Assembly (NCBI GenBank): GCA_012295275.1
Contig: CM022677.1
Span: forward strand, 22,414,781 to 22,471,728
From: Chrysomallon squamiferum
Lineage: Eukaryota; Mollusca; Gastropoda; Neomphalida; Peltospiridae
Length of the DNA: 56,948 nt
Direction: 5' to 3'
Below the pieces are notes generated by a model. That model saw only the letters and a program-made list of their open reading frames with translations, was not told the DNA's origin and searched no databases. A program made the translations under genes and the position numbers. How positions within the stretch are numbered: the first letter of the stretch is position 1; every line of letters starts with the position of its first letter. Positions 21,201-32,700 of the stretch are shown here, in pieces.

Positions 21201-23886
21201 ATGTGACAAGGGAGTTTGTTTTGTGTTAAAGGAGAATGGAGAAAACTGTACAGACAAAAAGTGATTGTAAAAACAGTTCTGCTGAATGTCACAAGGGAGT
21301 TTGTTTTGTGTTAAAGGAGAATGGAGAAAACTGTACAGAGAAAACTGATTGTAAAAACAGTTCTGCTGAATGTCACAAGGGAGTTTGTTTTCTGTTAAAG
21401 GAGAATGGAGAAAACTGTACAGAGAAAAGTGATTGTAAACACAGTTCTGCTCAATGTCACAATGGAGTTTGTTTTGTGTTAAAGGAGAATGGAGAAAACT
21501 GTACAGAGAAAAGTGATTGTAAAAACAGTTCTGCTGAATGTCACAAGGGAGTTTGTTTTGTGTTAAAGGAGAATGGAGAAAACTGTACAGACAAAAGTGA
21601 TTGTAAAAACAGTTCTGCTGAATGTCACAAGGGAGTTTGTTTTGTGTTAAAGGAGAATGGAGAAAACTGTACAGAGAAAAGTGATTGTAAAAACAGTTCT
21701 GCTGAATGTCACAAGGGAGTTTGTTTTGTGTTAAAGGAGAATGGAGAAAACTGTACAGACAAAAGTGATTGTAAAAACAGTTCTGCTGAATGTCACAAGG
21801 GAGTTTGTTTTGTGTTAAAGGAGAATGGAGAAAACTGTACAGACAAAAGTGATTGTAAAAACAGTTCTGCTGAATGTCACAAGGGAGTTTGTTTTGTGTT
21901 AAAGGAGAATGGACAAAACTGTACAGAAAAAAGTGATTGTAAAAACAGTTCTGCTGAATGTCACAAGGCAGTTTGTTTTGTGTTAAAGGAGAATGGAGAA
22001 AACTGTACAGACAAAACTGATTGTAAAAACAGTTCTGCTGAATGTCACAAGGGAGTTTGTTTTGTGTTAAAGGAGAATGGAGAAAACTGTACAGAGAAAA
22101 GTGATTGTAAAAACAGTTCTGCTGAATGTCACAAGGGAGTTTGTTTTGTGTTAAAGGAGAATGGAGAAAACTGTACAGAGAAAAAGTGATTGTAAAAACA
22201 GTTCTGCTGAATGTCACAATGGAGTTTGTTTTGTGTTAAAGGAGAATGGAGAAAACTGTACAGACGAAAAGTGATTGTAAAAACAGTTCTGCTGAATGTC
22301 ACAACGGAGTTTGTTTTGTGTTAAAGGAGAATGGAGAAAACTGTACAGACAAAAGTGATTGTAAAACAGTTCTGCTGAATGTCACAAGGGAGTTTGTTTT
22401 GTGTTAAAGGAGAATGGAGAAAACTGTACAGACAAAAGTGATTGTAAAAACAGTTCTGCTGAATGTCACAATGGAGTTTGTTTTGTGTTAAAGGAGAATG
22501 GAGAAAACTGTACAGAGAAAAGTGATTGTAAAAACAGTTCTGCTCAATGTCACATGGGAGTTTGTTTTGTAAAGAAAGAAATTGGAGAGAGCTGTTTAGA
22601 AAGAGGAGACTGCAGAAACTCTGAAGCTGAATGTTATAAAGGAGTTTGTTTTGTAAAGAAAGACATTGGAGAGAGCTGTTTAGAGAGAGGAGAATGCAGA
22701 AACTCTGAAGCTGAATGTTATAGAGGAGTTTGTTTTGTAAAGAAAGAAACTGGAGAGAGCTGTTTAGAAAGAGGAGACTGCAGAAACTCTGAAGCTGAAT
22801 GTTATAAAGGAGTTTGTTTTGTAAAGAAAGAAATTGGAGAGAGCTGTTTGGAAAGAGGAGACTGCAGAATCTCTGAAGCTGAATGTTATAAAGGAGTTTG
22901 TTTTGTAAAGAAAGAAATTGGAGAGAGCTGTTTAGAGATAGGAGAATGCAGAAACTCTGAAGCTGAATGCTATAAAGGAGTTTGTTTTGTAAAGAAAGAA
23001 ATTGGAGAGAGCTGTTTAGAGAGAGGAGAATGCAGAAACTCTGAAGCTGAATGTTATAAAGGAGTTTGTTTTGTAAAGAAAGAAATTGGAGAGAGCTGTT
23101 TAGAAAGAGGAGAATGCAGAAACTCTGAAGCTGAATGCTATAAAGGAGTTTGTTTTTTGAAAAAGAAGCTCGGCGATGTTTGTTTCGAAGATGGCGATTG
23201 CGAAGACGTGATGGCAGTCTGTCACAAAGGCGTGTGTTTTGTGAAGAAACGTCTGGGTGAATCTTGCGACGACAAATCGGACTGTGCTGACGTGTTCGCC
23301 GACTGCCTGGATAACAAATGCTTCATCAAAAAATCTGCTGGCCAGTTTTGTTCTTCCACAAATGAGTGCAGAGACAGAAACGCAGAGTGCGTTCGAAACA
23401 AATGTTTTGTTCTTCGAGAAATCGGAGAGTCGTGCAGAGCGAGCGCTGATTGCAAACATCCGTCAGCCAGCTGCAAGAAACACAGGTGCACGCTGGACAG
23501 GAAAGTCGGAGAATCTTGCTCGGAAAGCTTCGAGTGCGCAGACGACAGAGCAGAGTGCGTGGGCGGAGTGTGCAGGGTTCAGAGGAGGCTAGGAGAACAC
23601 TGTCAGGAGACCACTGAGTGTCAACAACACTTAGAATGTAAGGAAGGATTCTGTCTGCGTGTCGTCAAGGAAGGAGAGAAATGTCTGCACTCTATTCAGT
23701 GTTCCGGGTTACTGGAGTGTGTCAATCAAACGTGCACCTCTCTCGTCGAGGTGGGGGGAGACTGTGTGGGGACTGTTGCTTGTAGAGATCCTCATGCTGT
23801 GTGCAAGGGAGGTAAATGCAGCTGCCCTGACAATTATAAGCAGATCACTTTGGATGGAGGGAAAGAGAAGAAATGCGCCCCGGAAG
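11182..23886 (+). CDS. Giant secreted EB-like cysteine-repeat protein, plus-strand paralog (3' end not found)
   Basis: Exons 11182-11233, 11506-11652, 12265-12594, 13040-13072 and 13900-23886, all joined by phase-1 introns with AG/GT borders. The protein begins with a signal peptide, then one EB/EGF-like module, two more EB-like modules, an 11-residue linker, and about 118 cysteine units in one exon. Its last codons give CSCPDNYKQ and a final cysteine before a G|GTCAGT donor, so at least one more exon is expected downstream, in or beyond the N gap. The expected product is at least 3,500 residues, with about 470 cysteines and up to about 200 N-glycosylation sequons. No transmembrane segment is visible in what is present, so it is probably secreted. 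About 20 single-base indels interrupt the array, but the exon start and end are in the same frame and its length is divisible by three. Function unknown; a glycosylated extracellular gel, adhesive or surface-coat protein is inference. Confidence 0.8.
11506..11652 (+). CDS. EB/EGF-like exon of the plus EB-repeat gene
   Basis: 49 codons, phase 1 at both ends; acceptor CACTAG, donor G|GTACGT. It has a cysteine module with DNCTSDSDC, SCRPNGCKG, NCLCEENY and a final Cys, close to minus-gene exon 4747-4887. The introns on either side are rich in TTTA and TTA repeats (11690-11870 and 12050-12230). Confidence 0.84.
12265..12594 (+). CDS. Double EB-module exon of the plus EB-repeat gene
   Basis: 110 codons; acceptor ACGACAG, donor TCTGCGT|GTACGT (chosen because it keeps phase 1 and gives Tyr-Phe-Cys-Asn across the junction). 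Two EB-like modules: IGDVCNSTVKC...QCDSITQTCAC and VGEPCLDKSEC...DCVSAGG...CECGRGF, followed by KLTKEEFWADP and YECIEED. It is noticeably GC-richer than the repeat array and free of the array's indels. The minus paralog has only a decayed version at 2385-2630. Confidence 0.85.
12759..12822. repeat. (TTC)n microsatellite
   Basis: About 60 bp of TTC, one interruption, in the intron 12595-13039. The rest of that intron shows a TATATA tract at 12920-12933 and nothing else notable. Confidence 0.95.
13040..13072 (+). CDS. 33-bp phase-1 micro-exon of the plus EB-repeat gene
   Basis: Acceptor TTCTTTCAG, donor ACACAG|GTAACA. It encodes FCNGKRLNYTG. Same length, phase and Phe-Cys-Asn start as the minus-gene micro-exon 1855-1887. 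It includes an Asn-Tyr-Thr sequon. Confidence 0.8.
13130..13410. repeat. Degenerate 28-31-bp minisatellite (GGTTACACATAACTCTTATT type)
   Basis: About nine degenerate copies of a unit with TTACACATAACTCTTATTTC plus a variable spacer. It is in the intron just before the giant exon and does not code. Unrelated to the 84-bp unit. The rest of the intron (13411-13899) is AT-rich unique sequence with weak TTACTAATAACTTT echoes of the same unit. Confidence 0.85.
13900..23886 (+). CDS. 9,987-bp array exon of the plus EB-repeat gene
   Basis: Acceptor ATTCTTCAG at 13891-13899, donor GAAG|GTCAGT at 23887. Length is exactly 3,329 codons. It enters as FKELGETCLEKTDC and continues through about 103 type-A units (13914-22582), 7 type-B units (22583-23170), then 8 diverged units ending CSCPDNYKQ. 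The reading frame breaks at about 14027, 15143, 15205, 17080, 17582, 17728, 17893, 17978, 18385, 18568, 18652, 18773, 18904, 18978, 19134, 20762, 21134, 21257, 22183, 22267 and 22363. Nearly all are plus or minus one A or T in a homopolymer. In-frame length changes occur at about 20297 (+6) and 21050 (+3). The diverged 3' part is fully open. I read the exon as functional with assembly errors; a pseudogene is the alternative. Confidence 0.82.
13914..22582 (+). repeat. Type-A 84-bp coding repeat, about 103 copies
   Basis: Each unit encodes 28 residues starting GENC, with cysteine spacing C-x5-C-x6-C-x4-C-x9. Variation is confined to a few codons: E/D after NCT, S/T and D/H before the second Cys, N/D in KNSS, E/Q/V/D before the third Cys, and K/N after His. 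Most units carry two sequons, Asn-Cys-Thr and Asn-Ser-Ser. KDSS variants keep only the first. Near 14080-14580 a three-unit pattern (AQCHNG, KSHC, KSDC) occurs twice. The rare SADC variant recurs about 14 units apart (14629 and 15805). These indicate larger duplication blocks. Confidence 0.96.
22583..23170 (+). repeat. Type-B 84-bp coding repeat, 7 copies
   Basis: Seven consecutive units of GESCLERG(D/E)CRNSEAEC then Y(K/R)GVCFVKKE, with the same length and cysteine spacing as type A but a distinct, internally homogeneous sequence. They lack both sequons of type A: NCT becomes SCL, and NSS becomes NSE. They abut the last type-A unit, whose final codons (FVKKEI) are already type B. Confidence 0.93.
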
Positions 23887-24248
23887 GTCAGTCTTTGTGA
23901 CGTCATTTTAGGTAACGTCTGCATTACGTCATACGATGTAGTATGTTAAAACATTATTGGTTACGTATTTACTACAGTGATTATTACATCATCATTATGT
24001 TATATTTATCACATTCGTAAATTTAACTAAATATATATTTAGTTATAAACATTTCGATTACTTCTTGTGAAAACTAGAACCTAAATTTTGTGTATATATA
24101 ATTAATTTATTTCTATATTATATTGCATTTCATTATATTATACTATATTAACTATATTATATTTATTATATTATACTACATTATATTATATTATATTATA
24201 TTATACTATATTATATTATATTATATTATATCATATATTCAGATAAAT
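23887..24248. other. Intron start and AT-rich satellite before the gap
   Basis: Begins with the phase-1 donor of the plus EB gene. It then shows two TGACGTCA-like words and from about 24116 a (TATAT/ATTAT)n tract up to the Ns. No exon recognised. The rest of the EB gene should lie beyond. Confidence 0.75.
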
Positions 24249-24448
24249 NNNNNNNNNNNNNNNNNNNNNNNNNNNNNNNNNNNNNNNNNNNNNNNNNNNN
24301 NNNNNNNNNNNNNNNNNNNNNNNNNNNNNNNNNNNNNNNNNNNNNNNNNNNNNNNNNNNNNNNNNNNNNNNNNNNNNNNNNNNNNNNNNNNNNNNNNNNN
24401 NNNNNNNNNNNNNNNNNNNNNNNNNNNNNNNNNNNNNNNNNNNNNNNN
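24249..24448. other. Assembly gap, 200 N
   Basis: Exactly 200 N, a typical placeholder length, so its real size is unknown. The left flank is an AT satellite. The right flank is a copy of the NHL-gene 3' flank. See the finding on a possible misjoin. Confidence 0.99.
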
Positions 24449-25245
24449 ACAGTCTATTTCAAAGAATGTGATACGACATTCTTTATATACTTGTATATAC
24501 TTCAATGTAATCCAAAAGAAGAAAGAAACCCACTAAACTATTTGTATTATATTATACAGTATTAAAAAATAAAAGAATGTATTTCTATTTTATCACACAG
24601 ACCTGTGATGTTGGCAGTGTTAAAATTAAATACTGTGACCTCACTCTTAGAAAAGTGAATAATGTAAATCATATGCATATACACATAAGTACACACATAT
24701 ACATAGATACACACATTCATTCATACATACATACATACAGACTCGCTGACATTGGTAAAATAATACAACAATTAGGTATCTTTGTTACAATAAAGGTTAA
24801 TAAATAATTTAATGCTACTGTAAATAAAACTGATATCAAGGTAAAAAAACAATTAAAAATTAAAAACATTTTACACTTGAACAGTTTTATTTATGAAAAT
24901 AACTACACTCTTCGGTTCTGCTGCACTGAAATTGTGTTTGAACTAGGATAATAAAAACAACAAAGTAACAAGAAAAGACATCTGCTTAATGATCATTGAT
25001 ATTTTAAAAACTTTATTATTGTTATTTCATATTAACCACTGCTCTCTTCTAATATATATATTAACTGTTAAATAATATACGACATATTTTCGTAGTAATA
25101 GTAGTGGTAGTAGTATTGTCTGAAACATAATATACAGTTTTCTGTACACAAATATGAAGGATGTTCTTTGTCATTAATACGTACAAACAACAACAAATAA
25201 TAACTGATATTTCAAAAACATGATTCTCATTTCCTCTGTACTAGT
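24449..25245 (+). repeat. Duplicate of the NHL-gene 3' flank (copy 1)
   Basis: From the first base after the gap this matches 49446-50395 over about 800 bp, with small indels in microsatellites. Shared stretches include ACAGTCTATTTCAAAGAAT and GACCTGTGATGTTGGCAGTG. In the second copy this sequence directly follows the decayed RING-NHL gene. No coding exon seen in either copy. Confidence 0.9.
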
Positions 25246-26408
25246 GTGCAGTAGATTAAAATAAAATAAAAATACAATAAAAAAATAAATAAAATGAAAT
25301 AAACAATAAAAAACAACAATAATAAAATAAAATAAGGCGAAGAAGAAAAGTAAAGACTGTGTGTTTCCGTGAAAGATTATCTTGCCATTGATGGGAACAA
25401 ACTAAAATGCTAATAAAATATGTAACATTATAACGTATTAAACCCAATAACACACACACATACGCACATACACACACTTATATTACTGTTATTATAAACT
25501 ATTTTAATGAAAATCATTACAAGTCTTTTCTCTGTAAACAGTGTTACATTCGATACACACTGATACACGCATACACCCATAAATACACACACATACATAA
25601 GTTAGACGTACACACCAAATCACACATACTCACACAGAGTCATATACACAAACATACACACGCACAAACGTACAAGCAGTCCTACACATGCACGTTCACA
25701 CATTCACGCACTCACAATCACATGCAACAACAGCTGACCCGGAACTGAAGAGACCTCGTCTGGTCATATATTTTTCTATTTTATGTTGCGCTATCACAAA
25801 CACTGTACCAGTACTAATACTATTACTGGTACTACTACTATTACTAATTCAGTTATTACTACTACCAATAATATATCTCTTAATGATTTTATTTTATTTT
25901 ATTTTTTTATTATTATTATTATTTTTTTGCTTTATTCATTTATTTATTTTTTGTTGTTCTTATTGTTCTTTCTTTATGTATTTTTTTTTAAATATATTTT
26001 TGTTGTTTGTTTGTCTGTTTGTATGTGTGTAATTTACAAGTATGATAAATTTTACAAAACTTTTTTTTTTCACTTTGCTTCCTCGTATTGGTTTTCACCT
26101 GAATTTATTTTATAAAACACTTTCACTGTGTGTAATCACAAAGTGATTAACGAGGAACGAATGTTTCCCATCGATATTGTAGGTGTGACTGTAATTAAGC
26201 GAGAGGAAACAAAGGATGAAATATCAGATAACTTGTAACACTTGCTGTATGAATCCGGTCTGATGCATTCAAAGTGTTAGTGAAACTAGGATTACACTAA
26301 CACTGCAATTTGCTACCAACGGTGTCACGCAAAACGAAATAAGATCTATACATTGTCATTAGTAATGCTGTTTGTGTTTAATCAAAGAATAACAGCAACA
26401 GCAAAACC

Positions 26409-26452
<44 letters not shown>

Positions 26453-26613
26453 TAATAATAATAATTGAAATAGTAGCTTTCCAGAGTAGACAAATAGAAT
26501 GATCAGTTATACTTATCAACATAGAACACGGTAGTTTACACCAGTAACAATAGAGTGAAAACAATAGCAGAGAGTTTGTCACATTATCTCAGAGGAACAC
26601 CCGCCAACCATCT
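25246..26613 (+). other. Upstream region of lectin gene 1
   Basis: No gene. The block around 25560-26360 is shared with 38700-39450 (words CACGCACTCACAATCACATGC and CCTCGTCTGGTCATATATTT) and, more weakly, with 46000-46500. It holds A/T-rich low-complexity sequence at 25255-25340, CA-rich sequence at 25440-25710 and an AAT microsatellite at 26408-26466. This is part of the repeating segment that carries each lectin copy. Confidence 0.75.
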
Positions 26614-26935
26614 GTTACATTTCATTTTCACTGCATCAAACCTCATCATGAAAGCTGGTGTTACATTTCATTTTCACTGTATAAAACTTCATCATGAAAG
26701 CTGGTGTTACATTTCACTTTCACTGCATCAAACCTCATCATGAAAGCTGGTGTTACATTTCACTTTCACTGTATAAAACTTCATCATGAAAGCTGGTATT
26801 ACATTTCACTTTCACTGTATAAAACTTCATCATGAAAGCTGGTATTACATTTCACTTTCACTGTATAAAACTTCATCTGAAAAACTGCTGTTCCATTTCG
26901 TCTTCACTGCATCAATCTTCATCTTGAAAACTGGT
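26614..26935 (+). promoter_or_regulatory. 46-bp tandem repeat with TATAAAA boxes upstream of lectin gene 1 (7 units)
   Basis: Seven units in exact 46-bp register start at 26614, 26660, 26706, 26752, 26798, 26844 and 26890. Four contain TATAAAA (26680, 26772, 26818, 26864). The others have GCATCAA at that place. The last TATAAAA is 85 bp before the ATG at 26949, the same distance as in lectin gene 2. Each unit also has an ATGAAAGCTGG-type word, which creates upstream open frames if transcribed. This is likely a multiplied core promoter; a repeated 5' UTR is the alternative. Confidence 0.75.
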
Positions 26936-26948
26936 GTTCCATCTCAAC

Positions 26949-27322
26949 ATGGATAATTTAATCTTTGTTGTCTTTAGCCTTCTGATGCTCAGTTCACCTG
27001 TTGGTAAGTTTCTCTTTACGTATGTTTGTCTGTATGTGAGTGTGAGTCTTTCTGTGTTGTATATTTGTGAGTGACTATTCTCTGTCTCAGGTACGTATGA
27101 TTAGACTCTGCACACAGACAATATAAAGGAACGCAGTAACACCGGAGGACGAAGTCCAGTCACAAACTCTCAAACGTGAGATGTCGCTGACGAGACTAGA
27201 ACTGTGAGTCTCATTCGTCCGCACTCCGCAGTGGACAACGATACCATTCGACACCGAGACAAACTTTGCATGTGTAAATATGTGTGTGTGTGTGTGTTTG
27301 TGTGTGTATGAGTGTATGAGTG

Positions 27323-27360
<38 letters not shown>

Positions 27361-27822
27361 TGTATGTGTGTGTGACTGTGTGTGTCTGTGTGAGTGTGTG
27401 CGTGTGACTGTGTGTGTGTGTGAGTGTGTGTCTGAGTGTGTATGAGTGTTTCAGTGTGTGTAGGGTGTGGGTGGAAAAGTGTGGTTTTTTATAATAGTAT
27501 ATAAATTCATTTTCTATGTCTGTCGATTTGTCAATATTTTGTTTCCTCTTTGATGCACTTAAGTGAGGTGCAGATATTAGAACTGTGCATATTTATTCTG
27601 CTGCTGCTACTACTACTACTACTACTACTACTAATACAAATACTACAAATAATAACAATAATAATAATAATAATTTCAAAAACTGTCAGGAAAAAAATTC
27701 GGTTCTGTTTCAGGCACAATTATTTGTTTTGTTAATGGCAAACTTGCGATCGCTGAGTGCTTTGCGTTAATCTTGAGTGACGTCACATCCATTTACTTAA
27801 CACTTTGTTACTTTGATATTAA

Positions 27823-27876
<54 letters not shown>

Positions 27877-29641
27877 ATTGTCCATATGATCAAGATAAAA
27901 TTCTCGAAACTTCTATTCGTTATAAATTGATACGTGGATGCCAAGCAGTACCGTTTTTTATTGTTGTTGTTTTTTTTGTTTTTTTTTAAATTTCTGCTCT
28001 TTGACATTTAACAGAGGGTTGGTACTGTCAGGCAGGATTTACGAGATTCAGATCTCACTGCTACTGGGTTTCACCGCGGTCGTTGACAGCCTCCTGGATT
28101 GAAGCTAGCGTGAGCATCTTTTTCTTCTTTCTTATTTTATTCATGTTTATCAGCATCAGCTTATTATTTAAAGGACAACAGGATCAAAACAATGCGATAT
28201 AAATTAATAAAAAAAATGTATGAACATTTTCACATTTAAAAAAAATAGTGCAAAGTTTCTGAAAAAAAAAAAAAATATATATATATATCTTAGAATATCT
28301 TCAATTACTAGAGTCTATGTAATGGATCAGGTGAAAAAAAAAAAATGAGATTTTTGTCGTAAAGGTTTTATGAAAAATTCTGTTTCGAAACCAGGATAAA
28401 ATAGTATAGTTTACGTGATGGAAACATAGAACAATGCTTGTCCCGTTTCAGTAGGTCAACTGCACACCGTAATTTACTTGTGCTTTTGAACTTATGTTTT
28501 GGATGCACGTTATCTTGTAGACATATCTTCCGCCACATTCAAACAAAATTAAACAAAAGATTAAACGACTTGGGATTAAAGTTTCATCTAATCCAAGTAC
28601 TTTCTAAGACTGTTATAAAATATAATTATTTATCATTTAGTATCTCCGTTTTCATAACATGGATTCTAAACTACACTTAAGAGTATTATTTTTATTTTTA
28701 TTATTTACTTTTGTTTTACTTTTTTTTTCAAAACCACCTTTCTAGATAAATTATAACATCTCTACTTGTTTCGAAAACGTTTCTTCTGGGTTAGATAATG
28801 TTTTAAATAAATGTTTTAGTTTCGAATTATTAAACAGTTTAAAACTTATCCTTCCTAAAGTGCACAGTTATTCTAGTAGATATTTCGTTTGTCCTGTTAT
28901 TACTCAATCGTAGGTTAGTTCAGTAGTTTTATATGAATTCACTGGAAATATAATTATTACGTCAGTGAATTCTAATACGGTGCAGATCATCTACTGTATG
29001 GTCTCGTTGAAAAGCTGAAGTTCAAACATTCTTTATTTTCCCTCTATATTTACAGACAAATTATACATTTTTAATTTGTGCACACACAGAGACATACACA
29101 CAAACACACAGACACAGTCACACACTCATAGATATGTATACATATTTATATTTTCACTTTTATATTTCAGCAATATTGTCATTTCATGAATTCTTATCTG
29201 GTTGCAATCAATTCACCACTTGAAAACAAATACATTGAAAACATAGTGAGAAGAGGGGGACGTGGTAAGTATAACAAACATTTGTATTGGTGTGAATATA
29301 CGTGTGTATGTGTGTGGGTATGTGTGTGTGTTTGTGTTTGTGTGTGTAAGTGTGTGTGTGTGTTCCTATATGATTATCTGATATTTTATTGATTTGTATT
29401 GACAGCAGATTACTGGATTGGAGCTAGCAGCATACAGAGTGGTACTTTCGAGTGGATGTCGAGAAAACCTCTTTCATACTCACACTGGAAACCAGGCGAG
29501 CCAAACAGTTATAATGGGGGAGAGCACTGTGTTGGTATATCAAAAAGAGCGAATTATCGGTGGAATGACGACAAGTGCAATAAGCTATTTGGATTTGTGT
29601 GTGAACAGAAAAATAAATATCATCACTTAATAAATATTTGA
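26949..29641 (+). CDS. Secreted C-type lectin, single CRD (lectin 1)
   Basis: Four exons: 26949-27003, 28015-28109, 29171-29264 and 29406-29641, with intron phases 1, 0, 1 and clean AG/GT borders. The predicted protein is 159 residues: signal peptide (MDNLIFVVFSLLMLSSPVG), then a C-type lectin domain from WYCQAGF to FGFVCEQK. Family landmarks seen: HCYW, WIGAS, the Ca2+-site motif GEPN, and YRWNDDKC. EPN followed by WND predicts calcium-dependent mannose-type sugar binding, as known for this family; actual specificity is inference. The fourth exon has two adjacent AGs (ACAGCAG), so one Ala may be included or not. Lectin 2 downstream is a tandem duplicate with similar introns. The tandem TATA promoter lies directly upstream. 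Confidence 0.9.
27270..27470. repeat. (TG)n-rich tract in intron 1 of lectin 1
   Basis: About 190 bp of interrupted TG. Lectin 2 has a much shorter tract at the same place (35488-35525). It accounts for part of the longer intron 1 in lectin 1, together with the TAC/AAT and TTA tracts at 27604-27675 and 27824-27876. Confidence 0.93.
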
Positions 29642-31555
<1,914 letters not shown>

Positions 31556-31657
31556 AACGATGACTGCTTCGAACTACCTCACACATTTTCTTATTTTCTT
31601 TGGAATGATAAGGTTTTCTACAAGAAATTTGGATTTATCTGTGAATACTGTCTATGA
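31556..31657 (+). pseudogene. Orphan C-terminal piece of a C-type lectin domain
   Basis: 33 codons and a stop in one frame: NDDCFELP, then FLWNDKVF, KKFGFICE and a terminal YCL. This aligns with the last exon of lectins 1 and 2 (HCV...YRWNDDKCNKLFGFVCEQ). It keeps WND and FGFxCE but the Cys after WND is replaced by Phe, and the CRD-closing disulfide would be lost. A TAG stop lies directly before it in frame and no matching upstream exons were found. It is a relic of a more diverged lectin, or less likely a terminal exon of an undetected gene. Confidence 0.68.
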
Positions 31658-32536
31658 ACGTTTCGTTTAAAAGAAAAGAAATACATTTTCTGATTTCAAA
31701 CGTATCTGTTTGTAAATAAGATTTTCCTACCTGCTCTGTCAGTAAATTCGTCTGTCTATTTCTGTCTCTATGACTATCTGCTTGTCTCTCTCTATATATA
31801 TATGTGTGTGTATCTGTCTGTTTATCTCTATCAGTGTGTCTATCTGTCCGTCTCTTTGTCTCTCTGTCTCTCATACTATCCAAATAATTATGTCTGTCTG
31901 TCTGAATCTATATATATATATACGTCTGTATATGTGGATGTATATGTATCTAATATATATAAAGTGATATATATATATTATTTTATATATATTAGATATA
32001 TATAGATTGATAGATAGATATAGATAGATAGATATACAGGCATACATACATATCTCAATCTATCTATGTATCTATTTATCTATCTGTCTATATATTTATA
32101 TACAGATATACACATGTAAATGATAGTCATCAGGTTTCATCTTTTCTTTATTGTGCACGTTGGAATGAGTTTGAGAAAAAGGACTGATTCACAATAATCA
32201 CAGAGGAGGGTGGCAACTGAGATTTGTAGAAATGAATGGCAATAAACAATAAATATTATCATTATTATTGTAGGTTAGTAGTAGTAGTAGTAGTAAAAGT
32301 AGTAGTAGCAATATTTGTAAATTATACGAAGTCTGATCGTGTTGTTTGAGCAGTCCACTTTTGTTCATCATCTGAATTAATTTAACACATCTGTGATTTG
32401 ATAAAACCTTCACACGAGTAAGCAGTGAAATTGTCCCTGAGTAAATAGAATGTTATTTTTATTTATGTATTCCTTGATGATGAAGATTATGATGATGATG
32501 TTGAATATAATGATTATTATTATTATGATTATGATG

Positions 32537-32574
<38 letters not shown>

Positions 32575-32575
<1 letters not shown>

Positions 32576-32700
32576 TAAATACTATTTCAAGTATTTTAAG
32601 ACACATTAAATGATCAAACCAAGTCTTTTCTCTCTACTCAGTGTAGCATTCGATAAGCTTCAGATCATTGTTAAGTTTACACAAGATTTATTTTTAGAAG
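32575..32700 (+). repeat. Locus repeat word: TTTCTCTGTACCCAGTGTTA family, copy a
   Basis: About 125 bp with the consensus order ACTATTTCA, ATTTTAAGA, AACCAAGT(A/C)TTTTCTC, AGTGT(T/A)(A/G)CATTCGATA, TTGTTAAGTTTA and AAGATTTATTTTT. Three other long copies are at 34665, 38470 and 44050, with shorter ones near 25525, 45725, 50390 and 53630. All are on the plus strand. Confidence 0.78.

Noticed and set aside
13986-22217. Long minus-strand open frames across the plus-strand array (repeating SFLHSPLTQNKLPC)
   Set aside because: The 84-bp unit is divisible by three and has no stop in that antisense frame, so any number of copies stays open. The sense frame has signal peptide, splice sites and cysteine modules; the antisense has none.
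23100-23600. Alternative frames over the diverged cysteine units (both strands)
   Set aside because: Shadows of the EB-repeat coding frame, which has the conserved cysteines.
26555-26743. Small open frame MKTIAES... (26555-26743) and its relative at 34943
   Set aside because: It lies inside the promoter repeat, ends before the lectin ATG and is in a different frame. At most an upstream open frame.
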